The position numbers and the translations under genes are program-made. Below, piece after piece: positions 7,442-11,537 of a DNA stretch of 11,537 bases (positions are counted from its first letter, which is position 1; every line of letters begins with the position of its first letter). Origin of the DNA: Vulcanimicrobiota bacterium (GTDB taxonomy: Bacteria; Vulcanimicrobiota; Vulcanimicrobiia; Vulcanimicrobiales; Vulcanimicrobiaceae); contig JASHXG010000108.1 of NCBI GenBank assembly GCA_030043675.1, positions 1 to 11,537 on the forward strand, given 5' to 3'. Below the pieces are notes generated by a model. The model was not told the DNA's origin. It ran no database searches and saw only the letters and a list, made by a program, of their open reading frames with translations.

Positions 7442-7903
7442 TTATGTCGAGATGCCGTTCGCCATCAACGCGGCGCAGAGCGGAATGAAGACCAAGAGGC
7501 CGACTTGAATCCACAGCAAGCCGCGGAGCCGGCGATACTCGCCGGCTTCCAGTACGATCGAGCCGTCTGCAGCGCCGCGCTGATTCCACCGGAGATACGC
7601 GACCGTCGGCACGATCGAGACCAGCGCGATGCCGACAAACAGCGCCATTTTCACCCAGAAGATGCCGTTGTGGGCGTAATACGCGGAGCCTTTGAGGCCG
7701 AAGAACACCAACAACAGGCCGGTTACGATCACCAGCGCGGCGGAGATGCCATACCAGCGGTCGACGGACTGAAGCTGGGCGATCCGGTCGCGCGAGAGCG
7801 ATCTCTTCAGCAGAATTACCTCGCCGGCCAGAAGGCTGGCGAGCAAGAAGATGCACAGAAAGTGGGCGTAGTGGAGCAGCGCGTCGCGCGCCATCATCGG
7901 CAT
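7442..7903 (-). CDS. DUF2214 family integral membrane protein
   Basis: 153 residues with four predicted membrane helices at about 9-32, 52-70, 82-104 and 128-148. The segment from VDRWYGISAA (47-56) through the KGSAYYAHNGIFWVK region (71-85) carries the family's characteristic aromatic, Gly and Asn pattern, so the DUF2214 call is good. The family is uncharacterised; its buried polar residues (Asp48, Asn79, Lys85) could be functional, but this is not known. It is the first gene of the apparent four-gene minus-strand operon. The start at 7903 is followed by further ATGs at 7897 and 7894, so the exact start is uncertain by three codons. A GAGGG lies upstream at a long spacing. Confidence 0.84.
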   Translation of the reverse strand: MPMMARDALLHYAHFLCIFLLASLLAGEVILLKRSLSRDRIAQLQSVDRWYGISAALVIVTGLLLVFFGLKGSAYYAHNGIFWVKMALFVGIALVSIVPTVAYLRWNQRGAADGSIVLEAGEYRRLRGLLWIQVGLLVFIPLCAALMANGIST

Positions 7904-7984
7904 GCTTGTTGGCCCTCGCCTGTATTCGGTTCGGTTACGCGCGACTACGTTCCGCCAAGGAAGGCGGCCGCCTTCACATCGGGG
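7904..7984 (-). promoter_or_regulatory. Gap carrying the probable promoter of the DUF2214-to-serine-hydrolase operon
   Basis: This 81-base gap separates the end of the oxidase/secreted protein pair from the DUF2214 gene on the same strand. It is the only gap upstream of the four-gene cluster long enough for a promoter. No consensus -35/-10 was convincing by eye, so the assignment rests on position. Confidence 0.35.
7960..7975 (-). terminator. Perfect 16-base palindrome, possible terminator of the oxidase pair
   Basis: GAAGGCGGCCGCCTTC is a perfect palindrome beginning 9 bases past the stop of the small secreted protein. It can fold as a 6-base stem with a GGCC loop. An alternative stem pairs CCGCC (7952-7956) with GGCGG (7963-7967). 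No T-run follows, so an intrinsic terminator is uncertain; it could equally be an operator for the downstream operon. Confidence 0.4.
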
Positions 7985-8485
7985 TTACGATCTTGTGCAC
8001 GTCTCCTGCGAATGCTGCGGCTTACCGTCCTTCTTCCAATCGCTGGAGAACGCAATAGTGCTGGAACTAAAGTGGAACGTGGTCGTTCCGTTGGTCGGAT
8101 CGCTGGGGTACGTATCCGTCAAGGTGGCCGTCATCGCGTCGGCACTCGTCGAACCTCGAGAGACGCCCCAGCCGCCCGATCCCGCGCCCATCGCCACGTA
8201 CTCGCCCTTCTTGGCGTCGTAATACCACAGGCCCGTGCCCTTGTGTCCGGCATTCTTTCCGCCCGTTACGACATCGCTGTACTGCACCAAGTTTGGGAGC
8301 ACGCGAGTAAACGTGACCGTACCGGTCCCCTTGCCGCTCGGACCTTGCGACGTGCAGTTCCAGGTGCCGGAGAGAACGCCGAGGATGGCCGGGCTCGCGG
8401 CCGTCGCTCGAGCGCCGGCGATCCCTGCGCTTGAGAGACACAGCAAACCAATCGAGAATGTGGCAATAAAACGTAACGTTTTCAT
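7985..8485 (-). CDS. Small secreted protein, DUF1579-like beta-barrel (tentative)
   Basis: 166 residues. The signal peptide covers about 1-29 (MKTLRF basic start, hydrophobic core, cleavage near ATA). The mature protein begins with LGVLSGTWNC and is rich in Thr, Ser and Gly with alternating strand-like segments, including GLWYYD near 85-90. This resembles the lipocalin-like DUF1579 group, whose members start with a similar GxW motif; the match is tentative. The only mature cysteines, Cys44 and Cys163, are placed to tie the two ends by a disulfide. An open frame extends upstream to 8800 but that part overlaps the oxidase gene and has arginine-rich shadow composition. The ATG at 8485 has AAAGGA (8495-8500) at 9 bases. 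It follows the multicopper oxidase by 26 bases and is probably co-transcribed. Confidence 0.78.
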   Translation of the reverse strand: MKTLRFIATFSIGLLCLSSAGIAGARATAASPAILGVLSGTWNCTSQGPSGKGTGTVTFTRVLPNLVQYSDVVTGGKNAGHKGTGLWYYDAKKGEYVAMGAGSGGWGVSRGSTSADAMTATLTDTYPSDPTNGTTTFHFSSSTIAFSSDWKKDGKPQHSQETCTRS

Positions 8486-8494
8486 GATCGATTG

Positions 8495-8500
8495 TCCTTT
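8495..8500 (-). promoter_or_regulatory. Ribosome-binding site of the small secreted protein
   Basis: AAAGGA on the minus strand, 9 bases before the ATG at 8485, within the 26-base gap after the oxidase stop. It decides for this internal ATG against a much longer upstream reading. Confidence 0.7.
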
Positions 8501-8511
8501 CAAGAAATGGA

Positions 8512-10413
8512 TTACACCACGCGGATCACGCCCATCATGCCGTGATCCTCGTGAAAGAGCATGTGGCAGTGGAAGACGAACGTGCCTTTCGGAACGTGCC
8601 GAAAGTCCAACAGCACCTTCGTGATGGAGGGCTTGACGAGCGGGTACTCCGGATCGGTGGGATTCGGAAGCAGTTTGCCGATCGGGACGAAGGCGGTGTC
8701 GAGCGTCACCGGCACCCCCATCGGGCTGCGTTCTTGGACGAACGCCATTTGGTGGATGTGGAATCCGTGTGACTCCATCGTCGTGTTGATCAGCGACCAC
8801 TCCTCGATGCTGCCCTGCCTCACGACGATGTCGGCATGCAACGGTACGGTCGCACCATTACGATAAGATGGCCAAAACGGATGCTCGTGAAAGTTCCGAT
8901 TGGTGATGTCCGTGATATAGAACGCCTCATGGCCTTTCGTCTTTCCGGATTTCGGGAAGGCGTATTCAGTGAACGCGATCGCGCGCCGCCGGATCAGCTC
9001 CGGGTGAGCGCGCGCAAAGGCGATCAGCTTCGCTGCCGGGGTCTGCGATGCGGCCTCGGGGCGCGAGGAAAAGGTGGTGCCGCCATCAGATCCGGGCGTT
9101 GCCTGAATGCGAACAAGATCGTGGTGCATCTCGAAGAACCCATCAGCGCCGCTGCAATAATGCTCGATCGAGAGCGTGTACGTCGCGCCGGCCGGCAGGG
9201 CGAGTAGGATGCCGGCGCGCCCCATCGGCGTGAGCATGAGCGTGTTGAAGCTAAGATAGCGCGCAAGCGGGTGCTCCATATCGCCCGAGATCGGGACGCC
9301 GTCGAGGCTCGCGACCTGCAAGGGCTGCGGATGCCCGTTACCGTCGCGCAGCGCGAAGAGCTCGGCGGTATCGGAGGTGCCGTTCACGATGCGCAGCCAC
9401 TGCGTCTGGCCCGCAGGAACGCTCAGCAGTGCCGGAACATCGGTCCCGTCGACCTGGACCGCAACTTCGGAGCCCAACCCCGCGCAGCCGGTCGGATCAA
9501 GCGAGACGCCTCCTCCGCGCATAGGATAGCTCACCGGCCACGGCGGCGGGTGGAAGGGATCGTACGGAACCGGCGAGGCCGGATCGCGAGCTGCTTCGTG
9601 TTGCTCGGCCAGCCGAACGATCGCGCCCCCATCGTCCGGTTGGAACTTGTTGTCGAGCTCGAATGGAATCCGATAGCGTACGATCAACACGTGCTGGGCC
9701 GAAAGCGGCAGCTCGGGCGTTTTAGGCTGGACGATCCACGCGCCATCCAATCCTCCGGCTACCTCGATATCCGAAGCTCCGTGGGCGTGCGGATGATAGA
9801 CGTACGTTCCGGGGGGTTGGCTTGCCGGAATCGTGATGTCGTATTCGCAGGCATGCATCGGCGTGCTCAGCGACGACAGAAAGACGTCCTCCATCGTCGC
9901 CGGCCCTTCGAAGCCGTGCAGGTGTAGATTGACGTCGAGCCCAGCGATCGGCATGCGGCGATCGTCGACGGTGTGGTTGAGATAGCCCACCCAATGGTGG
10001 ACGGGCGCATCCGGCATCATCATCGGCTTGCACGGCGGCAAGGCCGTCGACGGCACCACTTCACCCTTCGATTGCTCCGCGATATCGTTGACGATGCGAA
10101 TTGCAAACCGTTCTCCGGGCTTGACACGAATCGTCGGCGCGACCGTCTGCACGGCGCCATTCCAGGTATAGCGGTAGCAATAGCGGTCGCCGTCTTTGTG
10201 CACGGCAAGGATCAGCTCGTGCTCGCCTTGCGCGTCGAGCGGCGCGGTCCACATCTGGACGTCGGGCGGCGGCGCGATCGTTTGCCCGATGAGGGGCGAG
10301 GCGCAGGCGTGCGCCGGGACTCGAGGCAGCGAGCCGGCCGCGGGCGCGAAGGCAGCTCCGCCCAGAAGGGCAATCAAGCCCAGCCATGGCAGGAGCCGCC
10401 GGCAAAGGAGCAT
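8512..10413 (-). CDS. Exported multicopper oxidase (three-domain, laccase-like)
   Basis: 633 residues from the ATG at 10413. All four copper-binding motifs are present: HLHG (164-167), HPHAHG (207-212), HGFHIH (549-554) and HCHMLFHEDHGM (615-626), with the T1 Cys616, His621 and axial Met626. It should therefore be a complete T1 plus trinuclear oxidase that reduces oxygen to water. The signal sequence begins MLLCRRLLPW and runs to about residue 27, so it is exported; the paired arginines may suit the Tat route used by many such enzymes (inference). The substrate (phenolics, metal ions or copper detoxification) is not evident; there is no methionine-rich copper-sensing insert as in CueO. The ATG at 10413 is chosen over ATG 10428 or TTG 10446 because AAGGA lies 6 bases before it. 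The small secreted protein follows. Confidence 0.93.
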   Translation of the reverse strand: MLLCRRLLPWLGLIALLGGAAFAPAAGSLPRVPAHACASPLIGQTIAPPPDVQMWTAPLDAQGEHELILAVHKDGDRYCYRYTWNGAVQTVAPTIRVKPGERFAIRIVNDIAEQSKGEVVPSTALPPCKPMMMPDAPVHHWVGYLNHTVDDRRMPIAGLDVNLHLHGFEGPATMEDVFLSSLSTPMHACEYDITIPASQPPGTYVYHPHAHGASDIEVAGGLDGAWIVQPKTPELPLSAQHVLIVRYRIPFELDNKFQPDDGGAIVRLAEQHEAARDPASPVPYDPFHPPPWPVSYPMRGGGVSLDPTGCAGLGSEVAVQVDGTDVPALLSVPAGQTQWLRIVNGTSDTAELFALRDGNGHPQPLQVASLDGVPISGDMEHPLARYLSFNTLMLTPMGRAGILLALPAGATYTLSIEHYCSGADGFFEMHHDLVRIQATPGSDGGTTFSSRPEAASQTPAAKLIAFARAHPELIRRRAIAFTEYAFPKSGKTKGHEAFYITDITNRNFHEHPFWPSYRNGATVPLHADIVVRQGSIEEWSLINTTMESHGFHIHQMAFVQERSPMGVPVTLDTAFVPIGKLLPNPTDPEYPLVKPSITKVLLDFRHVPKGTFVFHCHMLFHEDHGMMGVIRVV

Positions 10414-10419
10414 GACGCA

Positions 10420-10424
10420 TCCTT
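10420..10424 (-). promoter_or_regulatory. Ribosome-binding site that sets the oxidase start
   Basis: AAGGA on the minus strand, 6 bases before the ATG at 10413. The upstream alternatives at 10428 and 10446 have no such site, and the 10413 start gives a standard signal peptide. Confidence 0.7.
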
Positions 10425-10431
10425 GCATGCC

Positions 10432-10454
10432 GCAGTTAACCGGCAATTAACGGG
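10432..10454. repeat. Tandem 12-base direct repeat in the oxidase/regulator divergent promoter
   Basis: GCAGTTAACCGG (10432-10443) and GCAATTAACGGG (10443-10454) match at 10 of 12 positions and begin 11 bases apart, about one helical turn. The first copy contains the palindrome GTTAAC. They lie in the 70-base gap between the divergent oxidase and MalT-like regulator starts, a natural place for an operator of that regulator. Function is inferred from position and spacing. Confidence 0.5.
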
Positions 10455-10483
10455 GCCAGGAAAAACGCCAGGCGAGGAAGCAC

Positions 10484-11537
10484 ATGATAGGCTCGATGCC
10501 CACCGATGGACTCGTGGGGCACGAGTGCCTGGAGCCGCTGCGTAACGCGCGGCTTAAGCTGCTTGTGCTGGTAGCACCGGCCGGATATGGAAAGACGGCC
10601 GCCGCGGCGGCGCTTGCCTCGGGGCGCCCGGACGCAATCATCCTGGACGACGCCGACCGCAACCCTTCCCTCGCGGACGAGTTGCGCCGGCGCTCCGCCG
10701 GCACTTTCACGCCAATCACCATCATTTGCTCGCGCCGGCCGGTGCAGGTCCCGTTAGCGCTGGCGCTGCCGCACGAAACGCGACTCGTTCGAGCCGACGA
10801 GCTTCGCTTCAACGACGCGATGATCGCGCAGCTCTTCTCGCCCCTGGGCGCATCGGCCGTGCAGTTGGACCAGCTCTCGGCGATGACGCTCGGCTGGCCC
10901 GTAGCCCTGCTCGTAACGCGCAATCGCGCCGCGGAGAGGGATCTCCCGACCGCAATTCACGAGCTTAGCGCGCTGGCCGATCGTCCGCTCGAGCAGTATG
11001 TCGTCGGCGCCTTATCGTCGCTTTCCGAGGATGCCCGTTCGCTTCTGCTCCTCGCCGCCTACGAACCGTTGACCTCGGCTGACGCCGACCGCCTTTTGGG
11101 CGATCGGTGCGAGGCGGCGCTCGACGAGGTGGAAGGCAGCTTTCTCGTTCGCCAGCAGCGCGAGGGCACGTACCTTCTTCATCCCTTACTGAAGGCGGCG
11201 ATCGAGCGCCGGTTTCAGCGGGCCGCGCGGGCCGCGGCCGGTTCGCTCGCGGAGTCCTTCGAACGCGCGCAACAACCACTGCAAGCCGGTCGCTGGTATC
11301 TGCGCGCAGGAGATTCCGCATCCGCGAACGCGGCGTACAATCAGCAGACGTTCGCTCGAATGACGGCAATTACGACCGACGACTCCGTGGCAGCCGCTTC
11401 TCTCGACGACGCTTCGCTGATCGACAATCTGGCTATCTTCAACATCGCCGCGATCGAGCAGCTCTACACGCGGGACCACGACCGCTGGTTCGCGATGGCC
11501 GAAGAGGCGCTGGACCGCGCTCCCATGGCTCTGCCGG
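10484..11537 (+). CDS. MalT/LuxR-like STAND ATPase regulator, partial (C-terminus off right edge)
   Basis: I translated the plus strand from the ATG at 10484; 351 codons are open to the window edge. A P-loop APAGYGKT is at 31-38 and a Walker B-like AIILDDAD at 51-58. It continues with CSRRP, then RADELRFNDAMIAQLF, the signature seen after the sensor arginine in MalT-type regulators, a winged-helix-like region with HPLLKAAIERRF, and the beginning of a helical repeat section. Full-length relatives end in TPR repeats and a LuxR or BTAD DNA-binding domain, which would lie beyond the edge. Only about 17 residues separate Walker A from Walker B, much less than the roughly 70 or more in typical MalT proteins. 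GAGGA (10474-10478) is 5 bases before the start. It is divergent from the multicopper oxidase and is a candidate regulator of it (inference). Confidence 0.82.
   Translation, partial: MIGSMPTDGLVGHECLEPLRNARLKLLVLVAPAGYGKTAAAAALASGRPDAIILDDADRNPSLADELRRRSAGTFTPITIICSRRPVQVPLALALPHETRLVRADELRFNDAMIAQLFSPLGASAVQLDQLSAMTLGWPVALLVTRNRAAERDLPTAIHELSALADRPLEQYVVGALSSLSEDARSLLLLAAYEPLTSADADRLLGDRCEAALDEVEGSFLVRQQREGTYLLHPLLKAAIERRFQRAARAAAGSLAESFERAQQPLQAGRWYLRAGDSASANAAYNQQTFARMTAITTDDSVAAASLDDASLIDNLAIFNIAAIEQLYTRDHDRWFAMAEEALDRAPMALP

Noticed and set aside
7505..8434. 309-residue plus-strand open frame
   Set aside because: Spans the DUF2214 gene, an intergenic gap and the secreted protein gene in antisense; arginine-rich, no domain.
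8486..8800. N-terminal extension of the small secreted protein frame
   Set aside because: Overlaps the end of the multicopper oxidase in another frame and lacks protein-like composition; a signal peptide with a ribosome-binding site starts at 8485.
10447..10923. Minus-strand open frame opposite the MalT-like regulator
   Set aside because: The plus strand has the P-loop and family signatures; the minus frame shows none.
1..11537. CRISPR array, tRNA/rRNA, insertion sequence, toxin-antitoxin or phage genes
   Set aside because: Looked for repeats with spacers, transposase motifs, terminal inverted repeats and small paired genes; none was visible.

Overview
This is an 11.5 kb stretch of GC-rich bacterial chromosome, densely coding, with ten genes and no intergenic gap longer than about 120 bases. 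Most products carry export signals (signal peptides, a lipoprotein signal) or membrane segments. This points to a free-living heterotroph with an active cell envelope. Ribosome-binding sites of the AAGGA/GAGGA type precede several genes. The mix of a single-chain DTG protease, a MalT-like regulator and DUF families suggests an environmental high-GC lineage (Actinobacteria-like or a candidate phylum such as Eremiobacterota). That assignment is an impression from gene content only; no marker gene lies in the window.

Layout, left to right. (1) Minus strand: a GH130 glycoside phosphorylase/hydrolase runs off the left edge (1-908). Upstream of it on the same strand are an exported two-lobe aspartic protease with a PDZ domain (1025-2827) and an AraC-type regulator (2871-3602). 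(2) Plus strand: a small cupin protein (3676-4050) is divergent from the AraC gene. Its stop codon interlocks with the stop of the convergent gene on its right. (3) Minus strand: four closely packed genes, transcribed right to left, look like one operon. They are a DUF2214 membrane protein (7442-7903), a secreted DUF3060 protein (7057-7413), a YtcJ-type amidohydrolase (5347-7029) and a serine beta-lactamase-fold lipoprotein (4047-5357) whose start overlaps the amidohydrolase stop. (4) Minus strand: a pair made of an exported multicopper oxidase (8512-10413) and a small secreted protein (7985-8485), 26 bases apart. (5) Plus strand: a MalT/LuxR-like STAND ATPase regulator (10484 to the right edge) is divergent from the oxidase across a 70-base promoter region that holds a tandem 12-base repeat.

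The gene functions are mostly recognisable families, and I see no phage, transposon, CRISPR, RNA gene or clear defence system. The most distinctive items are the compact NTPase of the regulator, the tandem repeat in its shared promoter, the near-9-residue periodicity in the DUF3060 protein, and the fused architecture of the aspartic protease. Substrates of the enzymes cannot be read from the sequence.
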